The notes beneath the pieces are model-generated. The model was given only the letters and a program-made list of their open reading frames with translations, was not told the origin of the DNA and ran no database searches. A program made the translations under genes and the position numbers. 21,844 bases of DNA, taken from the NCBI GenBank assembly GCA_002327865.1, contig DCUQ01000043.1, forward strand, positions 1 through 21,844. Direction: 5' to 3'. This document shows, piece by piece, positions 1-9,385 of the stretch (position 1 is its first letter; the number at the start of each line of letters is the position of its first letter). The stretch is from Syntrophaceae bacterium UBA2210 (lineage in GTDB: Bacteria; Desulfobacterota; Syntrophia; Syntrophales; UBA2210).

Positions 1-1952
1 CAGTGGACTGGTTTCCCTGGGGCGATGATGCATTTAACAAGGCCAAAGAAGAAAATAAATTGATTATTGTCAGTATCGGATATGCCGCGTGTCACTGGTG
101 TCACGTGATGGAACGCGAAAGTTTCGAAGACGAAACGGTCGCCGGGTATATGAACGATCATTTCGTGGCTGTCAAAGTGGACCGGGAAGAAAGACCCGAT
201 ATAGATCAGGTATATATGAATGCCGTGCAGTTGCTTACAGGCGGCGGAGGCTGGCCCCTTAATTGCGTCGCATTACCCGATGGACGCCCTGTTTACGGAG
301 GCACTTATTTCCCGAAAGAACAGTGGATCGCCATGCTCGCCCGGGTACTCGATTTTGTGAAACAGAATCCCGACATGGCGGAGAGGCATGCACAGGCACT
401 CACGCAGGGTGTTCGATCCGCTGAAATAATCTATGCGAATACTGCCAAAGCGGAATTCACGATACACGACCTGGATCGTATTTTTGCTTCCTGGAAAGGC
501 ACGATCGATCATGTCAACGGAGGGTTCAAGGGAGCGCCGAAGTTCCCCATGCCTGTCGGATACCAGTTCCTTCTCCACTATTATTATCTTACCCGGAATA
601 AAGAGGCGCTGGATGCCGTTACGACAACGTTACATAAAATCGCCGGCGGAGGTATTTACGACCAGATCGGCGGCGGGTTCTCCCGGTATTCCACGGACGA
701 GTATTGGAGAGTGCCTCACTTTGAGAAGATGCTGTATGATAACGCGCAACTGGTGAGTCTGTACTCATCCGCTTATCAATTGACCGGAGACCCGCTGTAT
801 GAGGGCGTCGTATCCGAAACCCTCGATTTCATAGAGAGTGAGATGACCTCGGAGGAAGGAGGTTTTTATTCTTCTCTGGACGCCGACAGTGAAGGCGAAG
901 AGGGCAGGTTCTATACCTGGACATACGACGAGTTGCGGGAAAAACTCGGAGAACACGCCGAATTCGTTATCGATTATTACAATGTGACGGAAAAGGGGAA
1001 TTGGGAGAACGGACGGAACATTCTTTTCAGGTCTGCAAGCGATAAAGAGATGGCGGATAAATATGCGGTCCGGGAAGGTGAGTTGAAAAAGCGGATACTC
1101 GAAGCGAAACGCCTGTTACTGAAAGAGAGGGCGAAACGCGTGAGGCCGGGTCTCGACGACAAGATACTCACGGCGTGGAACGCTCTTATGCTGAAGGCTT
1201 ATATCGATGCCTACAGGGTTTTCGATAATAAGATATATCTGGATAAAGCGCTCGCCAGTGCCGGATTTATCAATGCGAAAATGAGATCGCCGGACGACAG
1301 GCTTTCCAGGACTCACATGAAAGGCACAACCTCGATCAACGCTTTCCTGGATGATTACGCCTTTACAATTCAGGCGTTTATCTCCCTGTACCAGGCCACC
1401 TTCGATGAAAAATGGCTGGAAGACGCGCGGCGGTTGATGTCGTATGCGGTTGCCCACTTTTATGACAAGCGGAGCGGTATATTTTATTATACTTCCGATA
1501 TCGACCCTCCGTTAATAGCACGGAAGGCGGAGGTGATCGACAATGTTATTCCTTCTTCAAATTCCGAGATGGCAAAAAATTTGTTTGCACTAGGGATTTA
1601 TTATGCCGACGATGATTATATCCGGAAATCGAAGAATATGTCCGGCCGTGTCAAACAGGATGCGATGACCGGTGGTGTACATTACGCAAACTGGGATTAC
1701 CTGATGGCCTGGTTTGCCGGAAGACCCTTTGAGACGGCCATCGTAGGCGAATCGTTCGAAGACAGGCGGAAAGAGTTCGACCGGCATTATCTGCCCGGCA
1801 TATTCCTGTCGGGCGGGGCACGTGAAGGAGCGCTGCCGTCGCTTGAAGGCAAGCTGGTGGAAGGACAGACCACGATCTATGTATGCCGTGACAGGGTATG
1901 CAATATCCCTGTAACAACGGTGGCCGAAGCCTTGAAGCAGATCGCTACGTAA
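1..1952 (+). CDS. Thioredoxin-like DUF255/YyaL family protein, 5' end missing
   Basis: The visible part is about 650 residues and lacks its N-terminus. The codon at position 3 is GTG, but in this family it is the Val of the conserved (N)PVDW(Y/F)PWG segment, and the bases before it (CA) fit the end of a Pro codon. So it is an internal codon and the gene starts upstream of the window. A thioredoxin-like domain comes first, with a CHWC motif (visible residues 30-33) followed by HVM and a V(D)REERPD stretch. An all-helical toroid of the N-acylglucosamine-2-epimerase/cellobiase type follows (for example [18 protein letters not shown] and [14 protein letters not shown]). A C-terminal Cys pair (VCRDRVCN) is also typical. 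The family (YyaL in Bacillus, SPATA20 in animals) is widespread, but its biochemical role is not settled; a redox or sugar-related role is inferred from the fold only. Family membership is very secure. Confidence 0.93.
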   Translation, partial: VDWFPWGDDAFNKAKEENKLIIVSIGYAACHWCHVMERESFEDETVAGYMNDHFVAVKVDREERPDIDQVYMNAVQLLTGGGGWPLNCVALPDGRPVYGGTYFPKEQWIAMLARVLDFVKQNPDMAERHAQALTQGVRSAEIIYANTAKAEFTIHDLDRIFASWKGTIDHVNGGFKGAPKFPMPVGYQFLLHYYYLTRNKEALDAVTTTLHKIAGGGIYDQIGGGFSRYSTDEYWRVPHFEKMLYDNAQLVSLYSSAYQLTGDPLYEGVVSETLDFIESEMTSEEGGFYSSLDADSEGEEGRFYTWTYDELREKLGEHAEFVIDYYNVTEKGNWENGRNILFRSASDKEMADKYAVREGELKKRILEAKRLLLKERAKRVRPGLDDKILTAWNALMLKAYIDAYRVFDNKIYLDKALASAGFINAKMRSPDDRLSRTHMKGTTSINAFLDDYAFTIQAFISLYQATFDEKWLEDARRLMSYAVAHFYDKRSGIFYYTSDIDPPLIARKAEVIDNVIPSSNSEMAKNLFALGIYYADDDYIRKSKNMSGRVKQDAMTGGVHYANWDYLMAWFAGRPFETAIVGESFEDRRKEFDRHYLPGIFLSGGAREGALPSLEGKLVEGQTTIYVCRDRVCNIPVTTVAEALKQIAT

Positions 1953-2018
1953 AAATCGATTGCATGAAAAGGTTTGCCTGCATCCCCGGTATCAGCAGGG
2001 CGGTTCCCGCCGACCGCT

Positions 2019-2690
2019 CTATTCTCCAGCTGCTTCCTTGAGAATCTTCCGCATTGTCTCCCTGTTTCCGAATACCTGTTCGATCGAGGATGAAAGGGCC
2101 TTGTTTATCTGTTTTTCCAGTATCTCCTCGGAAAATCTTACATGAACCAGTGACGGATTCGTCTCGATTTCCATCCTGTGGAAGATTCGCGCTGTACGCA
2201 CGTTCGCGAAAACGATAGTCAGTTTTACATTCGCGTTATAACGCTTTTCGATACCGTCTTTCCGGCAAACGACTTCGAGCTTGTCGATCGTACCGCCTAT
2301 CAGTATGTCCCCCGGTTTTGTCCCGATCGAATCGTTATCGGAATTCCATACAGGTGTATCGGGAGAGAGGGAGTATCCCTCCGCGGAGAGACATTTCCTG
2401 ATGCCGGTGGTAACCGCGTCCACGGGTTTGATATGTTTCGGCATGACGGGCGTTGTTACGCCGTCACTGGACACCACCCTGCCGATCATCATTTTGTCCT
2501 CCATGTTTCGTGAATCGATGAACTCGGCTACCGTAAGCCGGATATTATCCATATCACCGCCCCCGGTCGATACGGTTCCGGAAGGCGTATAATTCATGTC
2601 GATCGTGTAGAGGGTTACGGGAGCGCATGAGAGGATGAGAATCAAAGGCACGATTCCTATCTTTGCAATAAATGAGAGATAATGTTTCAT
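2019..2690 (-). CDS. Putative lipoprotein of unknown family
   Basis: A 223-residue protein. Residues 1-21 form a signal peptide (basic start, long hydrophobic run) ending in a lipobox, I-L-S-C with Cys22, so it should be lipidated and attached to a membrane on the periplasmic side. The mature part is a mixed alpha/beta sequence with no motif I recognise. It contains a DSRNMEDKMMIGRV segment and a GDILIGGTIDKLEV segment reminiscent of YajG-like or LpoB-like outer-membrane lipoproteins, but that likeness is only an impression. No Asp follows Cys22, so outer-membrane sorting is possible. It is monocistronic: it converges on the DUF255 gene and diverges from galE. The start is supported by a strong upstream Shine-Dalgarno (GAGGAGG on the minus strand, near 2701-2709) and by a consensus promoter. 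Confidence 0.82.
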   Translation of the reverse strand: MKHYLSFIAKIGIVPLILILSCAPVTLYTIDMNYTPSGTVSTGGGDMDNIRLTVAEFIDSRNMEDKMMIGRVVSSDGVTTPVMPKHIKPVDAVTTGIRKCLSAEGYSLSPDTPVWNSDNDSIGTKPGDILIGGTIDKLEVVCRKDGIEKRYNANVKLTIVFANVRTARIFHRMEIETNPSLVHVRFSEEILEKQINKALSSSIEQVFGNRETMRKILKEAAGE

Positions 2691-2731
2691 ATCGGTCAGG
2701 TTCCTCCTCGTGTCTTATTATTGGGCAAAAA

Positions 2732-2760
2732 ATTATATGAGTGTCTATGCCGGGTGTCAA
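2732..2760 (-). promoter_or_regulatory. Consensus sigma-70 promoter of the lipoprotein gene
   Basis: Read on the minus strand, TTGACA (2760-2755) and TATAAT (2737-2732) are separated by exactly 17 bases, matching both hexamers of the housekeeping sigma-70 consensus. Transcription would start near 2725, giving a leader of about 35 bases that carries the GAGGAGG ribosome-binding site. It faces the lipoprotein start at 2690. Confidence 0.85.
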
Positions 2761-2845
2761 TGGCAAACTAAGCAGTGAATTACTTTTCCGGTACCGTGAC
2801 TTGCCGTGTTGTTTTATTCTTCGAAAATGTGTTACTGTGCGTCAC

Positions 2846-2851
2846 GGGAGG
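2846..2851 (+). promoter_or_regulatory. Shine-Dalgarno site that fixes the galE start
   Basis: GGGAGG lies 7 bases before the ATG at 2859. An in-frame GTG at 2775 would add 28 residues with no family counterpart and has no comparable site in front of it. Confidence 0.8.
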
Positions 2852-2858
2852 TTGCAAT

Positions 2859-3875
2859 ATGGGCGGTAAAAAAATATTGGTAACGGGCGGCGCCGGGTAC
2901 ATCGGCAGTCATACATGCCTGGTATTGCTCGAGGCGGGTTACGATGTGATTGTTGTCGATAACCTTGCAAACAGCAAAAAGGAATCCTTGAATCGGGTGC
3001 AGCGGATCACCGGCAGGAACCTTGTGTTCCATAAGTTGGATCTGCTGGATAAAAGCGCGTTGAACGGGGTGTTCGAAGGCGCGTCGATCGATTCCGTGAT
3101 TCACTTCGCGGGACTGAAGGCTGTCGGCGAATCCGTCGGCATGCCCCTCCATTACTATCACAACAACCTTACTGGAACGCTCCACCTGTGTGAGGTCATG
3201 CGTGAGCACGGTGTCAGGGAGATGGTTTTCAGTTCTTCCGCCACCGTATACGGGGACCCCCGTACGGTTCCTATACTTGAAAATTTCCCGCTGGGTCCCA
3301 CCAATCCGTACGGACGTTCAAAGCTCATGATCGAAGAGATTCTTCGCGACATTTACGCTTCCGGTGAGGAGTGGAATATCGCACTGCTTCGGTACTTTAA
3401 TCCGGTAGGCGCCCATCCCGGCGGTCTGATCGGCGAAGACCCCGTCGGCATACCGAACAACCTCTTTCCTTACATAACGCAGGTCGCGGTCGGCAGGCGC
3501 GAAGCGCTCTCCGTGTTCGGAGACGACTATCCTACCGCTGACGGAACCGGCGTCAGGGATTATATTCATGTCATGGATCTGGCGGATGGTCATCTTAAGG
3601 CGCTGGAAAAATTGGAAGCCGGTCCCGGCATCGTCACCTATAATCTGGGCACCGGGGTTGGATACAGTGTTCTCGACGTCGTTAAGGCATTCGAGAACGC
3701 TTCAGGCCGCAGCATACCGTATAACATCGTGAAACGCCGCCCGGGAGATATAGCGGCATGCTATGCCGATGCTTCGAAGGCAAGGAATGAGATGGGCTGG
3801 TCGGCGAAGAGAAATCTGGACGACATGTGCATCGACGCGTGGCGCTGGCAGTCGCAGAATCCCGAGGGATATTAG
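2859..3875 (+). CDS. galE: UDP-glucose 4-epimerase
   Basis: A 338-residue NAD-dependent epimerase of the extended short-chain dehydrogenase family. It interconverts UDP-glucose and UDP-galactose in the cytoplasm, feeding surface polysaccharide and galactose metabolism. From the ATG at 2859 the nucleotide-binding motif TGGAGYIG falls at residues 9-16. The catalytic triad is visible as Ser127 (in FSSSATVYG), Tyr151 and Lys155 (in NPYGRSK). The substrate-side [19 protein letters not shown] and IPNNLFPY segments are also present. The length equals that of the Escherichia coli enzyme. The ATG start is chosen because of the GGGAGG site in front of it and because the protein then begins directly at the Rossmann strand. 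polA follows 24 bases after the stop, so the two may be co-transcribed. Confidence 0.96.
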   Translation: MGGKKILVTGGAGYIGSHTCLVLLEAGYDVIVVDNLANSKKESLNRVQRITGRNLVFHKLDLLDKSALNGVFEGASIDSVIHFAGLKAVGESVGMPLHYYHNNLTGTLHLCEVMREHGVREMVFSSSATVYGDPRTVPILENFPLGPTNPYGRSKLMIEEILRDIYASGEEWNIALLRYFNPVGAHPGGLIGEDPVGIPNNLFPYITQVAVGRREALSVFGDDYPTADGTGVRDYIHVMDLADGHLKALEKLEAGPGIVTYNLGTGVGYSVLDVVKAFENASGRSIPYNIVKRRPGDIAACYADASKARNEMGWSAKRNLDDMCIDAWRWQSQNPEGY

Positions 3876-3886
3876 ACAGAATTGAC

Positions 3887-3890
3887 GAGG
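3887..3890 (+). promoter_or_regulatory. Shine-Dalgarno site supporting the polA ATG start
   Basis: GAGG sits 9 bases before the ATG at 3900. An upstream in-frame TTG at 3882 has no such site and adds six residues not expected for the family. Confidence 0.55.
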
Positions 3891-3899
3891 ATCGTAGAA

Positions 3900-6581
3900 A
3901 TGGCAGAAAAAGGATCAAAACCCATGTTGTTCCTTGTCGACGGAACGAATTATATCTATCGCGCGTTTTACGCGATCCGGGGGCTCTCGAATTCCAAGGG
4001 ATTTCCAACCAACGCTATCTACGGTTTTACCAATATGCTCATAAAATTGTGCCGCGACTGGACGCCCGATTACATCGCCGTTGTGTTCGACGCGAAAGGC
4101 CCGACGTTCAGACACGAATCGTACGATCAATACAAAGCGAACCGCAGTGCGATGCCCGACGAGCTTCGTCCGCAGATACCTCATATCAAGGATATCGTCC
4201 GCGGATTTTCCATGATAGTCCTGGAAGAGCAGGGGATAGAGGCGGATGATATCATAGGGACTCTCTCAAAAAAATGTGAGCGGGAAGGGATGAAAGTGGT
4301 CATCGCTTCCGGTGATAAGGATTTGATGCAGCTCGTTTCGGACAATGTCCTGGTGGTGGATACCATGAAGGATATATCCTATGACGTGGATGGTGTAAAA
4401 GAGCGTTTCGGCGTGGGACCCGACAGGGTGATTGATATACTGGGTCTCGCGGGGGACAAATCGGATAATGTTCCCGGTGTTCCAGGTGTGGGTGAAAAGA
4501 CGGCGCTCAAACTTGTGCAGGAATTCGGTTCGCTGGAAGGTGTTCTGGAAAATGCCGGGAAGGTCAAGGGCAAGGGACTGAGTGAAAAACTGCAGAAATT
4601 TGCCGATCAGGCCCGGATGAGCAAGGATCTCGTTACCATAAGGACGGATGTCCATATAGAGCCCGAACTTGAGGATCTCCGATTCAGGGAACCCGATGCG
4701 GAAAAACTGAAGAAAATTTTCTGGGAGTTCGAGTTTCCAGCCCTCATTTCAAAATTAGGAATAAAAGAAAAGGCGGGCGAAGAGGATTACCGCCTGATAA
4801 CCGGTGAAGAGGAACTCGACAGACTGCTGGAGGACGTTCGGCGGTCCGGAGAATTTTACTTCGATCTGATGTTGACGTCAGATGAGGCGATGAGAGCCGA
4901 AATCACCGGAGTGGCAGTCTGCACGGGCCGCAGGAAGGCCTTTTACATCCCCCTGTCTCACACGGGCGAAGGGGGCCTGGAACAGCTTGACACGGATATT
5001 GTGCTGGAAAAACTGGAACCGGTTTTCTCGGACAGTAACCTTAAGAAATACGGTCATAATCTGAAAACGGCATCGCTTGTTCTTTCACGGAATGGTATCA
5101 CGCTGAAGGGAAAACTATACGACGTAATGGTGGCGTCGTATGTTCTCAATCCTTCCAGGCGCGGGTATGATCTTGCAGATATCGTTCAGGATCATCTCGG
5201 CCGCATCATTCCTTCCTCCAAAGATCTGATGGGAAGCGGGGTGAAGGCGATTCCTTTTCACACCGTACCACTGAACGATGCCGCGCAATACGCCTGCTGC
5301 AGAGCGGATTGTGTCTCCTCTCTCGTTCCCGTTCTGGATGGCGATATGGAGAATACGGGGCTCGGGGACCTTTTCCACAACGTGGAAATGCCCCTTGTCG
5401 AAGTGCTCGCCTCAATGGAAAAACGGGGGGTGCTCCTCGATTGTAAACTTCTGAAGGAACAGTCGCTTCAGCTCGGGGAACTGCTCGGTGTCTCCGAAAA
5501 GAAGATATACCGGCTTGCGGGTGAGGAGTTCAATATCAATTCCCCCAAGCAGCTCCAGAAGATTCTTTTTGAGAGGCTCGGCCTTCCCAGGGGCAAGAAG
5601 ACCAAGGCCGGTTATTCGACGGATGTGGATGTACTCACAAATCTTGCGAGGTCGTATGAACTTCCGGCGGAGATACTGGCATACCGAAGCCTGGCAAAGC
5701 TGAAATCCACTTATATCGACGCTCTGCCCGCGCTTGTCAACCCGGATACGGGGAGAGTGCATACGTCGTATAACCAGACGGTGACGGCGACAGGGAGACT
5801 TTCCAGCAGCAACCCTAATCTCCAGAACATACCTATAAGGACACAGGAAGGGAAAAGAATACGCCAGGCTTTTATAGCTTCCGAAGGCTGTGAGATAGTA
5901 TCGGCCGACTATTCTCAGATAGAACTTCGCATCCTGGCCCACTTGTCCGGGGATAAAATGCTTATCGATGCTTTCGAATCCGGAGAGGATATACATACAA
6001 AGACTGCTTCCAACTTGTTTGGCGTATTTCCGGGGATGGTCAGCGAAGAAATGCGCAGGCAGGCTAAAGTTATAAACTTCGGCGTTATCTATGGAATGAG
6101 CCCCTTCGGCCTTGCCAGGGAACTGGGTATCAGCCAGAAGAAAGCAAAGGATTATATCGACGGATATTTCTCTAGGTTTTCCGGTGTACGCGAATTTATA
6201 GAAGAGATGCTGGAGAAGACGAGAGAACGGGGATATGTCACCACGCTTTTGAACCGGCGGAGATACATACCGGAGATCAACAGCAACAATGTGCAGGTAC
6301 GCCAGTTCGCGGAGAGGATGGCCGTCAACACGCCCATACAGGGAACCGCGGCCGACCTGATCAAGGTGGCAATGCTGAATATCGCCGCCCGGATCCGGGA
6401 GAGAGCTTTATCCTCGTTCATGATCATGCAGGTACACGATGAGCTTGTGTTTGAAGTTTCCATGCGGGAGAGAGAAGAGGTTATGAACATCGTTAAATGG
6501 GAGATGGAAAATGTCATAACCTTGAAAATTCCCATAAGAGTGGAGATCGCTTCCGGGAAAAACTGGAATGAAGCCCACTGA
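3900..6581 (+). CDS. polA: DNA polymerase I (proofreading site degenerate)
   Basis: An 893-residue family A polymerase for Okazaki-fragment maturation and repair. The N-terminal 5' nuclease is intact: FLVDGTNYIYRAFY (Asp14), VVFDAKGPTFRH, GIEADDIIG, VIASGDKD and GLAGDKSDNVPG (metal-binding acids plus the helix-hairpin-helix). The polymerase domain is complete: motif A DYSQIELRI with Asp670, motif B RRQAKVINFGVIYG, and motif C VHDELVFE with Asp847-Glu848. The 3'-5' exonuclease fold between them is retained but its metal-binding residues are not. Aligned by eye to the E. coli enzyme, Asp355 is kept (Asp322), Glu357 is Met324, Asp424 is Ala391 and Asp501 is Arg468. I therefore expect no proofreading, as in the Bacillus stearothermophilus and Thermus enzymes. 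The gene lies just downstream of galE. Confidence 0.97.
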   Translation: MAEKGSKPMLFLVDGTNYIYRAFYAIRGLSNSKGFPTNAIYGFTNMLIKLCRDWTPDYIAVVFDAKGPTFRHESYDQYKANRSAMPDELRPQIPHIKDIVRGFSMIVLEEQGIEADDIIGTLSKKCEREGMKVVIASGDKDLMQLVSDNVLVVDTMKDISYDVDGVKERFGVGPDRVIDILGLAGDKSDNVPGVPGVGEKTALKLVQEFGSLEGVLENAGKVKGKGLSEKLQKFADQARMSKDLVTIRTDVHIEPELEDLRFREPDAEKLKKIFWEFEFPALISKLGIKEKAGEEDYRLITGEEELDRLLEDVRRSGEFYFDLMLTSDEAMRAEITGVAVCTGRRKAFYIPLSHTGEGGLEQLDTDIVLEKLEPVFSDSNLKKYGHNLKTASLVLSRNGITLKGKLYDVMVASYVLNPSRRGYDLADIVQDHLGRIIPSSKDLMGSGVKAIPFHTVPLNDAAQYACCRADCVSSLVPVLDGDMENTGLGDLFHNVEMPLVEVLASMEKRGVLLDCKLLKEQSLQLGELLGVSEKKIYRLAGEEFNINSPKQLQKILFERLGLPRGKKTKAGYSTDVDVLTNLARSYELPAEILAYRSLAKLKSTYIDALPALVNPDTGRVHTSYNQTVTATGRLSSSNPNLQNIPIRTQEGKRIRQAFIASEGCEIVSADYSQIELRILAHLSGDKMLIDAFESGEDIHTKTASNLFGVFPGMVSEEMRRQAKVINFGVIYGMSPFGLARELGISQKKAKDYIDGYFSRFSGVREFIEEMLEKTRERGYVTTLLNRRRYIPEINSNNVQVRQFAERMAVNTPIQGTAADLIKVAMLNIAARIRERALSSFMIMQVHDELVFEVSMREREEVMNIVKWEMENVITLKIPIRVEIASGKNWNEAH

Positions 6582-6726
6582 GAATCCGGGAGGCTGTAAT
6601 AAAGCCTGTCCGAAAATCGAATCACGGACTCTTGTCCGGCATACCGCGGCATAACCGGATCGCAGTATCCGGAGGGCATATGAAGCGGCGCTCTGAACTA
6701 CAAAAAAGAGGGGAGGAGGAGCAGGT

Positions 6727-7443
6727 ATGGCGATTCTATCATGGGAAAAGGATGGGACGGTGGCAATAATCACCATGAACAATGGTGAAAACAGGCACAA
6801 CCCCGATTTCATCAGGGCTATCCTCGACACGTTCGACGAGATTGAAAATGACGAAACGGTTTCGTCCGTGGTGATCACATCGAGCGACCAGAAAAACTGG
6901 TCCCAGGGTATCGATGTCGAGTGGATCCTGGGCGCCATGAACAATAAGGAAATCCAGTCGATCAAGGACTTTATGTACGGCCTGAACAGGATATTCACAC
7001 GGATTCTATACTTCCCGATGCCCGTTATAGCTTCCATAAACGGTCATGCCTTCGGTGACGGAGCCATCATGGCCTGCGCGTGTGACTTCAGATTCATGAA
7101 GGCCGACAGAGGATATTTCTGTTTCCCGGAAGTCGATATAGGAATACCCTTTCTACCGGCCATGCTTGCCATCATGAAGAAGGCCATTCCTTATTACAAA
7201 CTCGAAGAGCTTGTATACAGCGGGAAAAGGGCGACGGCGGGAGAACTGGAATCGGCCCATGTGATCGTAAAGGCTTGTGAGAACGCCGAGACACTTTTCG
7301 AAGAAGCAAAAGCCTTTGCCGCGACATTCACCAAGAAACGGTCGATATTCGAACAGCACAAGAAAAGACTCCATAAGCACATCATTGAGATCATGGAAAA
7401 AGAAGATCCGGAGTTCATAGAACCGCTCAATATAATGGTCTGA
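6727..7443 (+). CDS. Enoyl-CoA hydratase/isomerase (crotonase) family protein
   Basis: A 238-residue crotonase-fold protein acting on acyl-CoA thioesters. Both oxyanion-hole regions are visible: WSQGID (58-63) and NGHAFGDGAIMACACDFRF (105-123). Position 114, which holds the first catalytic Glu of true enoyl-CoA hydratases, is Ile here. The second Glu is kept (Glu135 in FCFPEVDIGIPF). A single Glu at this place is the arrangement of delta3,delta2-enoyl-CoA isomerases, and the EVDIGIPF run also resembles that branch, so an isomerase is more likely than a hydratase. That reading is an inference from motifs. The usual GGG of the second oxyanion loop is GDG. A strong GGAGGAGG site precedes the ATG. 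The next gene begins one base after the stop, so the two are probably co-translated. Confidence 0.88.
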   Translation: MAILSWEKDGTVAIITMNNGENRHNPDFIRAILDTFDEIENDETVSSVVITSSDQKNWSQGIDVEWILGAMNNKEIQSIKDFMYGLNRIFTRILYFPMPVIASINGHAFGDGAIMACACDFRFMKADRGYFCFPEVDIGIPFLPAMLAIMKKAIPYYKLEELVYSGKRATAGELESAHVIVKACENAETLFEEAKAFAATFTKKRSIFEQHKKRLHKHIIEIMEKEDPEFIEPLNIMV

Positions 7444-7444
7444 G

Positions 7445-8701
7445 ATGGCAAAACGTACTGTTATTGTAATCGGCGGCGGAGCGGCAGGCATGATGGCCTC
7501 AGGGCAGGCGGCCGCAATGGGTGCGGATACGCTGCTTCTTGAAAAAATGCACCGTCCGGGGCGCAAGCTCGGCATTACTGGAAAGGGTCGGTGCAACATC
7601 ACCAATGTGGCTTCGCTCCCGGATTTTATCGCGCACTTCGGGCCGGGGGGGAAGTTCCTCAGGCAGGCATTTTACCGCTTCTCGAATGATGAACTTATGG
7701 CGTTTTTCGAGGAACTGGGAGTACCTCTGGTCGTCGAACGCGGGGGGCGCGTATTCCCGGCAAGCGGACAGGCCCGGGATGTCGTGGATGCGTTGACGGA
7801 ATGGATGCGGCGGCAGGGAGTGAAGGTGCGGCAGAAGGTCTCTGTTGAAAGCCTGCTTGTCGAGGACCGGAAGATTCGCGGTGTGCGTGATTCCGGGGGG
7901 GAAACGTATAGTGCCGATGCGGTCATTATCTCGACAGGGGGGATGTCTTATCCGGCTACCGGATCGACCGGTGACGGATACCGGCTGGCCCGGTCGGCCG
8001 GACATTCGATAGTACCGCCGCGCCCCGCGCTGGTTCCACTGGAGACCGCCGGTGATGTGGCGCCGCGTCTGCAGGGTCTCAGCATGCGCAACGTGAGCGC
8101 CGGAGTGCTGGTTGAAGGCAGAAAACAGGGAGAGGCGTTCGGAGAAATGATTTTCACTCATTTCGGACTTTCCGGGCCGGTAATTCTTACCCTGAGCGGC
8201 AAGGTAACAGAAGCACTGAATATGGGGAAGAAGGTGGCCATCTCTCTCGATCTCAAACCCGCACTCGATGACCGCACGCTTGATGAACGATTGCTGCGGG
8301 ATTTTGACACGCATGGAAAGCGTACATTCCGGACTTTACTGAAAGACCTGCTTCCCGGGAAACTGATACCAGTCTGCATGTCGCTTACGAAAATCTCCCC
8401 GGAAAGACAGGGGCATCAGATTACCGCGCGTGAGAGGGAAGTCCTGAGAAAATGGCTCAAGGATTTTCGCCTGGAGATAACCGGAACACGCCCTCTGCCG
8501 GAGGCTATCATAACCGCCGGGGGGGTCGACACGGGAGAAATAAACCCGAGGACGATGGCATCTTACCTGGTCGAAGGACTCTATTTCGCAGGCGAGGTGA
8601 TGGATATAAATGCCGATACGGGAGGTTACAATCTCCAAGGTGCGTTTTCTACCGGGTGGCTCGCCGGAAGATCGGCGGCCGGTGTGGATCTCGAAGAATA
8701 G
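7445..8701 (+). CDS. NAD(P)/FAD-dependent oxidoreductase, HI0933/YhiN (BaiN-like) family
   Basis: A 418-residue flavoprotein. The FAD-binding dinucleotide fold is at the start (VIGGGAAGMMA, Gly10-Gly12 and Gly15), followed by the family signature GRKLGITGKGRCNITN. The C-terminal signature GGVDTGEINPRTM and LYFAGEVMDINADTGGYNLQGA contributes the second FAD contact. The family includes BaiN, reported to reduce bile-acid intermediates in gut clostridia, but for most members the substrate is unknown. I do not infer a bile-acid role here. Its length is normal for the family. The ATG is one base after the crotonase stop, and its ribosome-binding region lies inside that gene, which suggests coupling. 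It converges on iorB. Confidence 0.93.
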   Translation: MAKRTVIVIGGGAAGMMASGQAAAMGADTLLLEKMHRPGRKLGITGKGRCNITNVASLPDFIAHFGPGGKFLRQAFYRFSNDELMAFFEELGVPLVVERGGRVFPASGQARDVVDALTEWMRRQGVKVRQKVSVESLLVEDRKIRGVRDSGGETYSADAVIISTGGMSYPATGSTGDGYRLARSAGHSIVPPRPALVPLETAGDVAPRLQGLSMRNVSAGVLVEGRKQGEAFGEMIFTHFGLSGPVILTLSGKVTEALNMGKKVAISLDLKPALDDRTLDERLLRDFDTHGKRTFRTLLKDLLPGKLIPVCMSLTKISPERQGHQITAREREVLRKWLKDFRLEITGTRPLPEAIITAGGVDTGEINPRTMASYLVEGLYFAGEVMDINADTGGYNLQGAFSTGWLAGRSAAGVDLEE

Positions 8702-8766
8702 TGGTGGAAGTAAGTAATAAAACCGCAGCGTTTACTATAAAGGGGCGTGGAGGATACCTGGCGGGA

Positions 8767-9384
8767 TCAACTGCCAGGCAGCCGGAAACCCGCATCGAAC
8801 GCCTCCATATTGAGTTTTACCTGCTGATGTTTCAGCCTGTCTGTGATTGCTTTACGGAAGTCTTTCCCGTCGAGAGGAAGCACGCCTGTCCCGCATATCG
8901 CCCCCAGCAGCACGATGCCGGCCAGTATTGGATTGCCGAGGCTAACCGCTTTCTCCGTTGCATCTATGAATATCGTATCCGGCGCCAGGTCCCTGACGGA
9001 GTTTTCTATCGTTTCGGGTAAAGGATAATCGACCTCGCCGCGTATGACGCTTGAGGGATATACGTAATGTGAGTTGAACAACAGTTTTACCCCGGGGTTG
9101 CCGTATCGCGACAGTGCCCGGATCCCTTCGGCGGGTTCGATGGCGATTATCACATCGGCTCCGTATTCCGGTATCTGGGGACTCCAGATGGATTTTTCAG
9201 AGACTCTGACGTGACTCATAACCGATCCACCGCGCTGGGAGGCCCCGAATGTCTCTCCTATCGTAACGTAATATCCCCTGCCGACCAGCATGTTTCCCAG
9301 GATTCGGGAAGACATCACGTTTCCCTGTCCACCGACGCCGGTTATTATGATATTATAAGGATCTTTCAGCAAGGCCCTTGACAT
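8767..9384 (-). CDS. iorB: Indolepyruvate:ferredoxin oxidoreductase, beta subunit
   Basis: A 205-residue protein of the pyruvate-ferredoxin-oxidoreductase gamma-domain type. ITGVGGQGNVMSSRILG (15-31) is the family's nucleotide-type glycine loop, followed by GETFGASQRGGSVMSHVRV, which is diagnostic of IorB. It completes the IorA catalytic unit that oxidatively decarboxylates indolepyruvate and other aryl-pyruvates to aryl-acetyl-CoA and reduces ferredoxin. It is the last gene of the operon: its ATG is one base past the iorA stop, with an AGAGGTGG ribosome-binding site inside the iorA tail. The stop codon lies in the loop of a small hairpin (8757-8778) that has no T-run and is a poor terminator. 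Confidence 0.94.
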   Translation of the reverse strand: MSRALLKDPYNIIITGVGGQGNVMSSRILGNMLVGRGYYVTIGETFGASQRGGSVMSHVRVSEKSIWSPQIPEYGADVIIAIEPAEGIRALSRYGNPGVKLLFNSHYVYPSSVIRGEVDYPLPETIENSVRDLAPDTIFIDATEKAVSLGNPILAGIVLLGAICGTGVLPLDGKDFRKAITDRLKHQQVKLNMEAFDAGFRLPGS

Positions 9385-9385
9385 T

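Noticed and set aside
3..5. GTG at position 3 as the true start of the DUF255 gene
   Set aside because: It is the Val of the conserved PVDW motif and lies inside the domain; family members have about 20 more residues before it. The gene is cut by the window edge.
1999..2011. GGCGG/CCGCC hairpin between the convergent DUF255 and lipoprotein genes as a bidirectional terminator
   Set aside because: The stem is only five pairs and no T-run follows on either strand.
6655..6672. CCGGAT/ATCCGG inverted repeat after polA
   Set aside because: Short stem with no T-run; not a credible terminator or a clear operator.
8757..8778. CCTGGC/GCCAGG hairpin around the iorB stop as a terminator
   Set aside because: Six pairs with a 10-base loop and no T-run on either side; likely chance.
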